Shown here one piece after another: positions 1 through 11,530 of a stretch of DNA of 64,000 nt (the stretch's first letter is position 1; each line of letters starts with the position of its first letter). Below the pieces are notes generated by a model. That model was not told the DNA's origin, searched no databases, and worked only from the letters and a program-made list of their open reading frames with translations. A program made the position numbers and the translations under genes. Source of the DNA: Sipunculus nudus (taxonomy: Eukaryota > Annelida > Sipuncula > Golfingiida > Sipunculidae); assembly GCA_026874595.1 (NCBI GenBank), contig CM049316.1:47618695-47682694 (forward strand). Reading direction: 5' to 3'.

Positions 1-1267
1 TGTTGGCAACTTAACAGTGGGAAGACTTTCAACTAGCAAGTGGCAAATACACATTACAAAATCGTGGCTATATTGTCTACAGTGCACTAACATTGGACCG
101 TAATGTTCGAACAGCAGAGATATATCATGGGACACAAAGGTGTATGGACTTTCTGTATACATGATTTCAGTGCAAATGTTACAAAGTGGGTTGAGCTTTT
201 GCCAATGGGACCGCTGTTAGCGTCCTGATAGCAACGATGCCATTCACAGGAGGCATGACAGCCTGATATGCAAATGCAATAAATTGTCAGGAGAGTTGTG
301 ACACCCTAATATGCAAATATCAGGGATTCACCACAAAGACTTTACAGGGCTTTAGTTATATGAGCTAGTACTGAGTTACGTCTATCGGTACATGGAATCA
401 AGTTTTATTTTAAGCATTTTAGTAGAAAACGTAAATATACTAAAGCCCAGGCAGGGCTACCAGTTAAATTTCTCCCCTGATTTCAATTCTTTACAAAATC
501 TGTGTATATATTTAATGAGGTAAGAAGTCGCCAAACTTTTTGTGGCATTGCTGCAATAACATAGAATTATATTTGATTTGATTATTTCAGTTTGAATGTT
601 TAAGGCTTTCAGGTATAAATGAACTTGCCTGAGATCTGTTCTTTGCAAAATTTGTGCAGGTTTAATGAAATTAAGGATCACAAGAAATGACATTCTTAAA
701 TTGCCATCTTGTGGTGGTCTTGTTGCTTTGTGGCCCCCCCCCCCCATGCCATCGTCTTTAAATTTGACACACAAGTTTTTAAATTAAATTATTTGAGGAG
801 TGTGAACATCTGTGACTTTGGCCTTGATCTTCAAGTTCAGGATTATTGTACATGTGGACCCTACTAACTTTTCAAGTTCTGAAGATTTTCTCCTCAACTT
901 CCTCTCACAGGTTGTTTACACCAATATTAATCTTCAGGGTTAGATCTGTGGATTTATATGTTTCCTGCTAATGCTATTACTTTTGAGATAGTGCAAATTT
1001 TCCCCTCAATTTGGAGATGGGCCTCATGTGGGAGAGGGAGCTAAATCTTTTTTACTACTGGTTAACAGTGAAATCTACCACAATATATTTATTCCACAGT
1101 ACCATCTGGCATCTGTTAATGAAATGTTTCAATATTAAAATATTACTCTTGCTGTTCTGTAAATCCTTCTATTCACAAGCAAAGTAACCACTGAAAGGAT
1201 TTTTATTGTACCCCAGTATCCTGGTAAGCATTCTCATAAATGCAACCCTGATGGTAAAGTGTGTCAT
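1..1267. other. Intron or upstream flank of the PSKH1-like gene; diverged repeat
   Basis: No exon is recognisable here: I looked for kinase signatures such as the HRD and DFG loops and found none. Positions about 790-1060 belong to an old dispersed repeat ('gaccttgatcttcaag', 'aggattattgta') that recurs at 4440-5470. A poly-C run lies at 727-736. Because the next exon begins in phase 0 in the middle of the kinase domain, this stretch is probably intronic. Confidence 0.5.
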
Positions 1268-1995
1268 ATAGGATGTCCAGATTATTGTTATAATCTCCAG
1301 ACCACAAGATCATTATAATACTCATCACATAACCAGATCATTGTAACATTGTTGGATGACCGATTCTGCTGGGTGCCCTGATCCTTGTAACACTTGTGAG
1401 ATGACCAGTTCTGCTGGATGCCCAGATCGTTGTAACACTCATCAAATGACCGATTCTGCTGGGTGCCCAGATCTTTGTTACACTCATCAAATGACCAATT
1501 CTGCTGGGTGCCCTGATCGTTGTTACACTTGTGAGATGACCAATTCTGCTGGATGCCCAGATCGTTGTAACACTCATCAAATGACCGATTCTGCTGGGTG
1601 CCCAGATCTTTGTTACACTCATCAAATGACCAATTCTGCTGGGTGCCCTGATCGTTGTTACACTTGTGAGATGACCAATTCTGCTGGATGCCCAGATCGT
1701 TGTAACACTCATCAAATGACCGATTCTGCTGGGTGCCCAGATCATTGTTACACTCATCAGATGACCAATTCTGCTGGGTGCCCTATCTTTGTTACACTTA
1801 GAAGATGACCAATTCTGCTGGGTACCCAGATCCTTGTAACACTTGCCAGATGACCAATTCTGCTGGGTGCCAAGATCATTGTTACACTTGTAAGATGACC
1901 AATTCTGCTGGTTGTCCAGATCATTGTTACACTTGTAAGATGACCAATTCTGCTGGTTGTCCTGATCATTGTTACACTTGCAAGATGACCTATAC
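1268..1995. repeat. 45-bp minisatellite (about 14 good copies) in the intron before the last kinase exon
   Basis: The core motif 'atgaccaattctgctggg' recurs exactly every 45 bp, for example at 1356, 1401, 1446, 1536 and 1671. Copies before about 1350 are degenerate. A higher-order 135-bp unit of three variants is visible: 1401-1535 and 1536-1670 are almost identical and 1671-1805 largely follows the same pattern. Because 45 is a multiple of 3, long open frames exist on both strands; the plus frame is a 15-residue Cys-rich repeat containing SAGCPDRC. I regard these frames as a by-product of the repeat. The array ends about 55 bp before the splice acceptor of the next exon. Confidence 0.9.
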
Positions 1996-2048
1996 CAGCA
2001 TTTTAGTGTGTACAGGTCAAACTTATATTCTTCTTTGATTTTTTGCAG

Positions 2049-2441
2049 CACTGGAAGGATGTCTCAAACCTTGCAAAGGACTTCATGGACAAACTGTTGT
2101 TGTTAGACCCAAACGAACGAATGACATCATCACAGGCCCTGAAGCATCCCTGGTTAACCACAAATGCAGCCTCATCCAGTAACAAGAATCTGCATCGCAC
2201 CATAAGTCAGAATCTCCTACAGCGCCAGTCAACTCGTGCCAACAGCACGCGCAGCGGCAAATCTACCAAGTCCACTAAAAGTAATAAGTCCAATCGGTCT
2301 GGTCGTTCACTGCGGTCTGAGTACCGACGTGTATTACCTGAGGAGATTGATGAACTTCACCGGGATCCAGAAGTACAGGCAGATCTGGAGTCATTGTCTC
2401 ACATGTCTCACACCTCACGAACTTCACAGTCATCCACGTAG
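2049..2441 (+). CDS. PSKH1: Terminal coding exon of a PSKH1-like serine/threonine protein kinase (partial gene)
   Basis: The exon starts after a consensus acceptor (pyrimidine tract then 'ttttttgcag', AG at 2047-2048). It reads in phase 0 for 130 residues to TAG at 2439-2441. The first ~35 residues are the end of a CaMK-type kinase domain: SNLAKDFMDKLL, then DPNERMTSSQALKHPWL, the subdomain XI region ending in the HPW motif. This is followed by AASSSNKNLHRTISQNLLQR and a basic Ser/Thr/Lys/Arg-rich stretch, the arrangement I know from the C terminus of vertebrate PSKH1, a membrane- and Golgi-associated kinase. The final acidic tail (LPEEIDELHRDPEVQADLES) is unlike what I recall of the vertebrate tail. 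ATP-binding and catalytic loops must be encoded upstream of the window. The PSKH1 versus PSKH2 choice rests on the AASSS-NLHR-ISQNLL block. Confidence 0.85.
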   Translation, partial: HWKDVSNLAKDFMDKLLLLDPNERMTSSQALKHPWLTTNAASSSNKNLHRTISQNLLQRQSTRANSTRSGKSTKSTKSNKSNRSGRSLRSEYRRVLPEEIDELHRDPEVQADLESLSHMSHTSRTSQSST

Positions 2442-4450
2442 CTTACCATATCACTGTGTGGCACAGGCTGGAAGGTCTAAATCATACTGTTATTTCACCA
2501 CAGACAGTGCTGCACAGCTAATCTCCACACTTATTTTATGGATCTGTTTCTTTCATACTCATTTTATGCTGAAATCTGTGATGGATTTGGCAGTACTGTG
2601 TATATCCTCCACTTGTATACAAACATAGTTGCATAGTCCCTCCTGAAAAAGACTCCCTCTGTAATGCTTTACAGTGTAATGAGAATAAGTCTTTCTTGAA
2701 ACTTAAGCTAAGGGTGCATGTTACTTTTGTTATTGTTATTACTTTATGAACAATTTGAAATTACTCTTGAAACTATTTACTCTATAACATAGCAGAATAC
2801 TATTTTTGATCTTCATTTTAAATGTTTTTGTAGTGTTTAATTGTATTTATTTTGTTTCAGGATGCAGTTATATGTGTTCAGAGAGGGTAAGTCTTTGGAC
2901 ACTGAGTACTTTCAGATACTTTCTGTGTATCAAGTAACATGATGTTTCTTTGTATTAAGGTAACTGCATTATGCTGAAGGAAGACTGAGTGATTGAAATA
3001 CAAATTAAGATACATTTGAATCATTAGAAAAAGTGCTAGAAAGTTCATTTCTTGAAAACGGGAAAAGTCTTGACTTTTTATTTTGAAGTTGCACACTTAT
3101 GGAAGTAATCTGAAACGGAGAAGGTTGATGCAGCAGAAAAGGTTGGGTTTCTTTTAAAAATACGTGCCTCACAAATAGAAATTGAAGTGTTTTGTGCACA
3201 GTTGAAATGTTTCATTTTAGACTATGTTTGGAAAACTTGAGAAAGGCGTGACAAGCAACTCTTTACTTTATACATTGTGTTTTCATTGTGTCAACATAGA
3301 CTTGACTGATGTCTTTTGACAATTATATGACTGCGTCCTGAAGGAGTCTGGTTATAGGTCCATTATTAGGTTAATTCTGAAGTTTTAAATGGAATCCTTT
3401 CATTTACTGCAGTTGCATTTGCCTGGGTCAGCCACATGGAATCCAGGCCTGAGTGTACGTTGTTTTTGTGAGGGTTTATCTTTTGTCTCTTGATAACTTC
3501 AGGGCATTCACTTTACTGCTGATGTTTAAGAATGGTGTTTGCCCAATTTGTCCTCAAATAACTTCGCATTTTTATATAATATGTCATATATGTTGCAAGC
3601 CACTTGTGTGTCATATGTGTATTCTATGTTTAGTATGATTTCAGGGTATTAGGCTAAAGATGAGATTTGTAAGGAGTACCTGCGGTGCCATACCCTCCTC
3701 CTTGTGGGTTTATTTATACTTAATTACCAGATGGCCATGGTGCATTTAGTAAATACACATGTGGACAATGTGATGCAGTTGCTAAGCAACACATTACCTG
3801 GTATACAGGGTGTGTACACTATTGTGTGTATTGTATATATCTAGTGTGCACTAGGTCATGGTCGTTACAAGTGGTACAGAGTGCTTGTGATGCGTGTATG
3901 ATATGAGAGTATTAAGCATGTACTATATACACCACTGGTTGTACAGTGTACAAGACTTCGCCATGCTTGTGCATCAGTCACATCCCAAACAATTGAAATT
4001 TAGACACATAAATGATAAATGCTCTGAAGAATCTGTTTAAGCCTGGTACTGGTGATTATATTAACTCATTAGACTGGTTCCCATCTCAAAAATTCAACTT
4101 ATTTACTCAGTATCGCACAACTTGCCAGGATGTTGCTCGAGCCACTGATTGGTGAAACGGCAGCACCAGTTTTATTTCAATCAGTCTAATTAGAATTGCA
4201 CTTGAAAATTGATATTACAGACGAAATTATCAGAAATTTAATTGATGTACGGAGACAGATGATAATTTTGGAACAGTTTTAAAAAAAACACACTGTTGTA
4301 ATGAATCCTTGCCTTTGTCCGTATACACGTGCACAACAGTGTAACAGTGTAGTTCTGTCAGAGCAGACACCAGAACCACATATTTGAACTATAAGCATGT
4401 TGACTCCATGTTAGTTATATGTTTTCTATGTTAATAAAAGATGTAGAATA
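2442..4450 (+). other. Probable 3' untranslated region of the PSKH1-like gene
   Basis: There is no further coding signal on the plus strand after the TAG. The first canonical AATAAA downstream on this strand that I noticed is at 4433-4438, followed by a GT-rich stretch ('tgcttggttttgta') that would suit cleavage and polyadenylation. The 2-kb UTR is therefore an inference. A possible small intervening exon at 2861-2886 is discussed in the findings. Confidence 0.35.
4433..4438 (+). terminator. Candidate polyadenylation signal AATAAA
   Basis: Canonical AATAAA about 2.0 kb after the kinase stop codon, with GT-rich sequence 15-35 bp downstream. It could also be a chance match in AT-rich DNA. Confidence 0.3.
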
Positions 4451-5470
4451 TGCTTGGTTTTGTATTTCATTTTAACGTTTTGATCTCCAATATCACACCT
4501 GTGGAAATACAGGATTTCTTGTGAACACCATACATTTTGAAGTACATGTAAAACAGTTTTTTTTTCAAATTTTATACACCAGTTGAATGGAAAAGATGGA
4601 AGTTCTAAGTTTTCAGAGGGTTTTAAAAATTGCAACCTTGAGCTTTATCCTGGAGCACAAATCCAAAATGCAGCATAATGGTGAACCCCAGATTTTTTTT
4701 AGTATTGCATATTTCTACCTTCTAATTTGATACCCAAATGGTTTCAACTAACATGTCGAGAAGTTCGAAAACTGGTGACCTTGAGTTTGATCTTCAAGGT
4801 AAAATCGGTTGAAAATGCAGACTTTTGAAAAAAAAAAGCTTTTGAAGGATAGCATATTTTTTCCCTCAAATCTGATACAACTAAAGTTTCTTAAATACGG
4901 TGAAGATTTTGAAATATAATGACCCTCGAACAAGGTCAAACCTGCGGAAATAAAGGCCTTTTTGGATCCCCATATTTACCCCCTCGCACGTGGTTTGCAA
5001 ATTGTTTCAGCCAAGATCTCTGACATATTTTAAAAATGGTCGGCTCTATTTTGGTCTGTAGAAACACAGGATTATTGTAAACCCCTTGACTTAAAAGCAG
5101 TTCACATTTTTTACTAAAATTTCATACAAAAATTGTCATGGGATCACTGATACAAGACATTTCTAGTTTCCCCCGCAAGTTTGACAGACTAACGTTTCAA
5201 CTAGTTATTAAGCGAGTTCAGAAATGGTGTACCTATCAAACCAGCCGAGAGAGAGGATTATTGTAAACACAATGCTTTTTAAGCACTGCACATTTCACTT
5301 TCAAATTATACATATACCGACTTTTTCAACCGAATTCATTGATTAGTTCGATAACTGGTCGTTTCAACCAAGGTCTCGGATAATATTTAAAACTGGTTAC
5401 ATTAATCTTGATTTTCTCCGTCAAATTTTCTGGGATATAGGCGTTAGTGAATCCCATATCTTTTGAAACC
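4440..5470. repeat. Diverged dispersed repeat with internal repetition
   Basis: Phrases such as 'gtggaaatacaggatt', 'gaccttgagtttgatcttcaagg' and 'aggattattgtaaac' recur several times across the segment and also at 790-860. No long frame survives. The family is not identified. Confidence 0.45.
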
Positions 5471-5778
5471 CTGCGAATTTTTCAACATATTTTTGGATGG
5501 TTGGGGGGGGGGCACAGAAAGGAATACCTATCTGTATTCGTGAGGGCGTTTGCCTTTTGGGGCCCAGTCACACTCAAAGGTGAGGATGGCGAGTCTGGCC
5601 TTACTGGCATTCTTGAACAGGGGTTGCTTAACAGTGTTTCAGCTATTGGGCATATGACACCATGTAGCTATCCCTAGGTTCCTTTTAAATCGTTTGGAGA
5701 CGTATAGAGACAACACAAACCAATAGTCGGGCAGCCAAAGGTAAACTTTTCTGCTAAACTTGCTTTATTGTCTTCAGT

Positions 5779-7300
5779 ATTTAGCTCAGCTGACTATAAG
5801 TCATATGAGATATAGTCGTGGTACGTTCGTCCTTCCGTTAACAGGGCACGTTCTGAAACCGTTAACCCTACAAATCCAAAATATTGCATGCAGTAATGTT
5901 CCCAAAATCTCCTACCATGACGAAAATTGGGCCCCTCGTGCTTTCCTACGAGATATTACGGAAACCCCTCAATTTTTCATTAAAAACGCATTGTCACGCC
6001 TCAAGACTGCCTAATATCAAAACTACTGATCTGACTGTGGTCATATTTAATATGTATATTCCTCTATATATTTTTTATGTACATACCAGAAATAAGGTTA
6101 GTATTGTGTAAATAAAAGTTACGCGCCCGCACATAATGCACTTTGTACAAAAATTAGGATATATATATACTCTCTTAACATGACAATTACTGAAGCTAGA
6201 AGGTTTTTAGCTCAGCTGACTATAAGTCATCTGAGCTATAGTCGTGGTCCATTGTCCGTCCGTCCGTAGATGGGGCACGTTTTGAAACCGTAAGACCTAG
6301 GAATCCAAAATTCGGCATAATGTTAGATGTCCCCAAGATCTCCTACCAAGCCGAAAACTGGGTCTTTGCGACTTCGTTCCTTTTAGAAATTAAGGAAAAA
6401 CCTCAATTTGTTATTAAAAACCAATTTTTACACTTTAGGACTGCCTTATATCAAAACCACTCATCTGTTTTTCCTCACATTTACCATAATTATTCCTCTA
6501 TATATAGTTCCTATGTACATGCTAGAAATTATGTCTGTATTATGTAAATTCAAAAAGTTATGGGCCCAAACATAATGCATTGTGTAAAAAATCAGGAAAG
6601 ATATTTGATCACTTAACACAAAATATGTTAAAGCTATAAACTTTTTTTCCAGTAATATAACTTTAATTAATCAAAATTAAATTGTATACCCAAAATTAGA
6701 TCAAAATCTTTTAAATTAAAAAAGAAAATTGGTACCTTAAATTTTGCCCAAATTTGACCATGGCACGTTTTTTTCCTGTAGGTACTGTGGATTTAATTTT
6801 CACAGCATGTTTTTTTTTGCATTTTGTCTGTAAACACCAAAAATTTGAAACCAGTTGATCAAAAACTGTAGATTTTATTCAAGTTTTCAAGCACCATGTA
6901 ACATATTGTTTACATCAAGCTAGTGTCATGCAGTTTGCAAGTGCTCAGCTCCCCAGCTTCAGCTCTCAGTTCCTAAAATTTGGCATGCAATTAGATGTCT
7001 CAAAAATCCCCTACCATGCCAAGAATTTAGTCACTAGGACTTAATACCTTCGAGATATTAATGAAAAACTTCATTTTTCCATTAAAAACCCATTGTTACA
7101 CTTCAGGACTGCCTAATATCAAAACCACTGATCTGACTTTGATCATATATAATATACATATTTTTCTATATGCTATGCACATGCCAGAAATGATGTCAGT
7201 ATTGCGTAATTGTTTTTAGTTATGGGCCCAAACATAATGGACTTTGTAAAAAATCAGGAAAAATATTTACTCACGTTACATGAAAATTATTGAAGCTAGA
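5779..7300 (+). repeat. Tandemly arranged partial copies of the AGCTCAGCTGA dispersed element
   Basis: Two heads beginning 'ttagctcagctgactataag' occur at about 5779 and 6204, each followed by a 'gtccgtc' run, 'gaaaccgt', 'tctcctacca', 'agatatta', 'cattaaaaac' and 'actgcctaatatcaaaac'. A third, headless copy starts near 6970. Positions 6725-6965 match 21,620-21,870. Short open frames in the copies are not conserved as protein. The family's right end is 'ttcagctgagcg...gacccatggg...cttgtt', so its termini are inverted repeats of about 11 bp. Confidence 0.7.
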
Positions 7301-8985
7301 GAATTTTTTAATATAAATAATATTAAAAGCAACTATATCATCCAGTTACCTACACAATTTTCTTATACTGTGTCTGTCATTTACAAAAAGCCTAATGATA
7401 CTCGAGATCTTACTTATTTCACCTTCTTTAATTCTGGTTTTGATAATATTTTGAAACCTCAATGATCGTTATTGGGGTGTTTCAAGTCGAAATTATAAGA
7501 TAATTGTATGAACTCTTGAATACATGTAATTTAAAAGCAACTGGCATATGTAAAATATTTATTTATAATTATATATGCATACTTGTACATTTAATATTAT
7601 TTTTATATACATTTCACATAAATTTATTTTATAGTACATACTTCTGTTTAGATATAATCTTCGTTCTCATAGTCAATGAATAAAGATTTTCAGTGTAACT
7701 AAAAAATTATCTCCAGAGGAATTATTCATGATTATTGCATAATATTATTTAGTATCGAAGCTGACAATTCAGTCCTTTATGTATGTATCAGGGTAGGAGT
7801 TTATATAGGGCTGTGTCCTGTTTCCCAATCCTTAAAAATATATTGAATAAAAATACTATTCACATCAAGATTCTGGACAGAACCAAACTGAAGACAAAAG
7901 TACCCCATCTTCTCTGGTGTATATATGTTCATTTGGATGTGATGGCATGTTTTATTCCATTACATAGTACATCTTGAGAGTGAACAGAGAGGTGGTAAAC
8001 TTTACAATAATTTGGTAGCATGCATGGCTTTTTTTCTTCAGGCATGCCCTTCTTCATTGCAGCAAAACCAGCACAGGATAATTTAGTAATATGGAGAGTG
8101 ATTTAAACTTACATCAGTTTACAAAACAAATAAAATATTATTTAAATCACTTTCACAATAAATTAGGTATTAAACAATCTTGTACTTTAAATTTTGAACA
8201 TAACAGGATCTAATTATTTGATATCAAAATTTCAGATATTTAATAATAAAATATTAACATTTACTTATATTCTCATATTATATAATAAACTAAATTAATA
8301 TGAAAAAAATTGTCCATTTAATTTTCAAAATTTAAATTAACATAATTTTAGATACTGAATGAAGGTCTGCAAAGTTGGTACTATGAAATAACAGACAAGT
8401 ATTAAAAGAATAGTTTCAAAAAATATGTATATAAATTAACTAGATAATACAAGTGCCTGCAGTATGACTATCCAAGTGATTGTAGTACTGGTATGAGTTT
8501 AAAGCATTGTAGGCTTCAATACATTGTGGGTAGTGAAAAAACACCATAAGCTTATCATGAACATTTTTGGGTTTGCACTGTATCTGGTTCCATATTTTCT
8601 TGAATGTGTGTTATTGCAGTCTGTATGATTAAAATACAAACTGGCTTGTGAAAACAAATCTAAGTACATTTCAGAATATGCATATGGATTGATGGATGTG
8701 AGATAAGATGTACTTGTCACAATAACAATACACTATTTATCTGTCTCTTAACATCAAACATGCCTCTGTTTATCCATGGTTTACTAATCAAAGGTCAGAT
8801 TGTGCCAGGTAACTTATTTGACTGTGACCTACTCTGTCAGGTACTCTTATGTAATTAGCACCAGTGGTCACCAGCAATGTGGCAGCTGGCCCATGCTTGC
8901 CTCAACAATAGGCACATCCTGGGCAATTACTGGACATGAACTGAGTCTTTTCAGCATTATTTGCTGATATGTTTCATGATCAAGG
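7301..8985. other. AT-rich intergenic DNA, no recognisable feature
   Basis: Very AT-rich with only short frames of no recognisable family. I see no RNA gene or exon. Confidence 0.5.
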
Positions 8986-8999
8986 GGCTCACAGGAAGA

Positions 9000-9155
9000 A
9001 ATAGAAAGTAATATGTATTACTCTATTACTTTGCCTTCTGTTTCTATTACTATTACTGTTAAAATTTTCGAGTCTATTACTATTACTATTACTATTACAT
9101 GGAAAAAGCTGTAATAGTCTATTACTATTACTATTACTTATTACTATTACCCCAT
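9000..9155. repeat. (TATTAC/TATTACT)n low-complexity tract
   Basis: Repeated 'ctattactattactatt' units with minor interruptions. Confidence 0.85.
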
Positions 9156-9239
9156 GTCTGCACTGGGGGAGATCCCCTGCTGTGACAGGTGTACAATTGT
9201 TCTCATATCACACCCCCTCCCCTCCCCCCATGAATATAT

Positions 9240-10870
9240 AAATATACATTTGTATGCATGATGTGGTGTTACATGACAAGATTGAGATTTATGATGATGC
9301 AATTTAGAATTATGAATCAACGTTTATATTCAGAAATATATGTTTATATTGGAAATGTATACAAATTAAACTTAAAATAAAAAAAAATGAGGATCCAATA
9401 CAAACATGTTAAAGTCCTTGCATCTGGGGACTGGGGAGATCAGTTATATTTCAACTGTATACATTTTATAAAATAAAAAATACATATATTCAATAATATA
9501 TTATGTAAAATAGATCCAATTGAGCAAATGTGTGAACTACTGAACTGTCAACAATTAATCAAAAAGCCAGCCAATGATCAGGGTAATAATATACATCTTA
9601 TGTTCACAAACTGCTCACATGCTTCAGTTTTGACATTAGAGAATGCATGGTTTGGTCACAAAATATTATTTGCAACAATTTCTTACTCATCAATACAAAC
9701 CAATCATGTCAACCAGCCATGGCATATATTACCTTTTCCTCCTAGACCTTATCTCCATTTGATATTATTTTAGATTTTACCTTCAAAGTCAACTTCAGCT
9801 AAGCACAGTGACCCATATTTATAGCACGATGACTTGAATGTTTACATCAAGTCATTGGTTAACAGTGTTCTAGGCTGTTACATAACACCTTCACTCCTTG
9901 CCTACTGCTTCTGTGAGTGTCTGGGTCAGGCTGGGTCAGGCAGTACTTACCAGAGAGCCTTTCTCCTCTCTCTCTCTCTCTCTCTCTTTCCCTTTCTCTC
10001 TTTCTCTGCCAGTCTAGCTCTCTTTCTCTCTCTCTTTCTCTCTCTCTCACCCCTATGCCTCCCTTCCTCCCTCCACCCCATTCTGTTGACAGGTACTATA
10101 AACCTGATTTATTAGATATATATGTTGATGCAATTAAGAAATGTGAATCAACTGAAATATTCACATATACATGTTATACTCTAAATGTATAGTTACATTT
10201 TCAAAACTTGGGGAAAAAAATAATGTTATAAAAAAAGGAATTTATGTAAAAATTGTTCATAATTTCCTGGCTCAGAAGAATGGGAATTAAAATGATTTGC
10301 TTTGTTTCTCTAGCTTTCTGCCCGTTTTAAATATTTAATAATTCTGAATAAACTTTTTTTTCCTGTAAGCACTGATTAATTAAATTTCATATCCTGTACG
10401 TATATGCAAGGGTATTGTAACTCCCACCATCCCCTTCCCCCACCCCACTAAGTCCTTGCTCCTTGGCACTGTGAACAATAGTTCTATTGCTATAGCATAA
10501 AATTTAATAATTTGAAGAAAATATATACAGAGAGACAGAGGTTTTGTAACTCCCATCATAACCCCCCCCCCCCCCCCATCAAGTCCTTCCGCCTGTGGAG
10601 TGGGGACTTTATAGCAACTGTATACATATCATTAAATAGAAAAAAAGTTTATTAAAAAAATTGGATCTCATTAGACAAATGTGTAAAATGTTGAACTGTC
10701 AACAGCCTGTCAGAAAGGTATCCAATGGAAACGCATGGTCAGATCTTAAAATATTATTTGCAACAATTTCTTAATCATATCAACCAACCATGGCCTAGAT
10801 ATCCTCTCTCTCTCAGACTTTATGTACATTTCATAATATTTTAGATTTTAACCTTCAAGGTGTTTAAGTA
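9240..10870. repeat. Diverged tandem duplication (about 1.17-kb spacing)
   Basis: Positions 9408-9795 align with 10,583-10,862: both contain 'aagtcctt', 'caactgtatacat', 'gaactgtcaaca', 'aaaatattatttgcaacaat' and 'attttagatttta'. The copies differ by many substitutions and indels, so the duplication is old. Between them lie a CT microsatellite and a 'caccccattctgttgacag' block that recurs near 21,978. Confidence 0.65.
9962..10048. repeat. (CT)n microsatellite
   Basis: Interrupted CT/TCTT repeat; it produces the low-complexity open frames seen here on both strands. Confidence 0.9.
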
Positions 10871-11344
10871 CTGTTGAATGCTCCGTCCCTCTCTCTCTAT
10901 CTCCTTTTCTCTCTACATCCAACCTTTCTTGCAGCCCACACTGTTTCCTTCTCCGAACCCCATCCCAATGTCAGCCTCAGTAAACGAGGACAATATGAAT
11001 AAGATATATTCATATTTTTATATATTGTTTAACTATTTGTTACCTATGTACATGCCAGAAATTATGTCTATATTGTGTAATATGTAGACGTGGTGGGCAT
11101 CAATATAATGTACCTTGTCAAGACGTAAGAGATATAATGTCATACAGTCACAATTCATAAATCCCCTCTTCAGCATAGTTAATCATAACATTATATCTGT
11201 CAAATTGAAATTGACTTCCATACACTATAGATCCTTCAACAAATAGCCTTATCATCAGTCTACCACTGCTTAGTGTACGGTCATTGCATTCATATTTGCT
11301 CAAATATATCCGTATTTTACGGTGGCTCGTATAGGACATGCACA

Positions 11345-11530
11345 AAATTATTTTTTATCTCGTTCCCACGCGATAGTATCTCGTGGCCACGCGATAATTA
11401 TCTCGTTCCCACGAGATAGTATCTCGTTCCGACGCGATAATTATATCGTTCCCACGCGATAATTACCTCGTGGCCACGCGATAATTATCTATTTCCCACG
11501 CGTTAGTATCGCGTGGCCACGCGTTAGTAT
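11345..11530. repeat. Left arm: about 8 palindromic 21-22 bp units
   Basis: Units alternate between 'atctcgttcccacgcgata' and 'atctcgtggccacgcgata'. Each contains CGTGGCCACG-like palindromes that could form small hairpins. The mirror-image arm is at 20,696-20,866. Confidence 0.9.

Noticed and set aside
1338-2051. Long open frames on both strands over the 45-bp repeat
   Set aside because: They follow from a period divisible by 3 without stop codons; no start context, splice signal or codon bias supports a protein.
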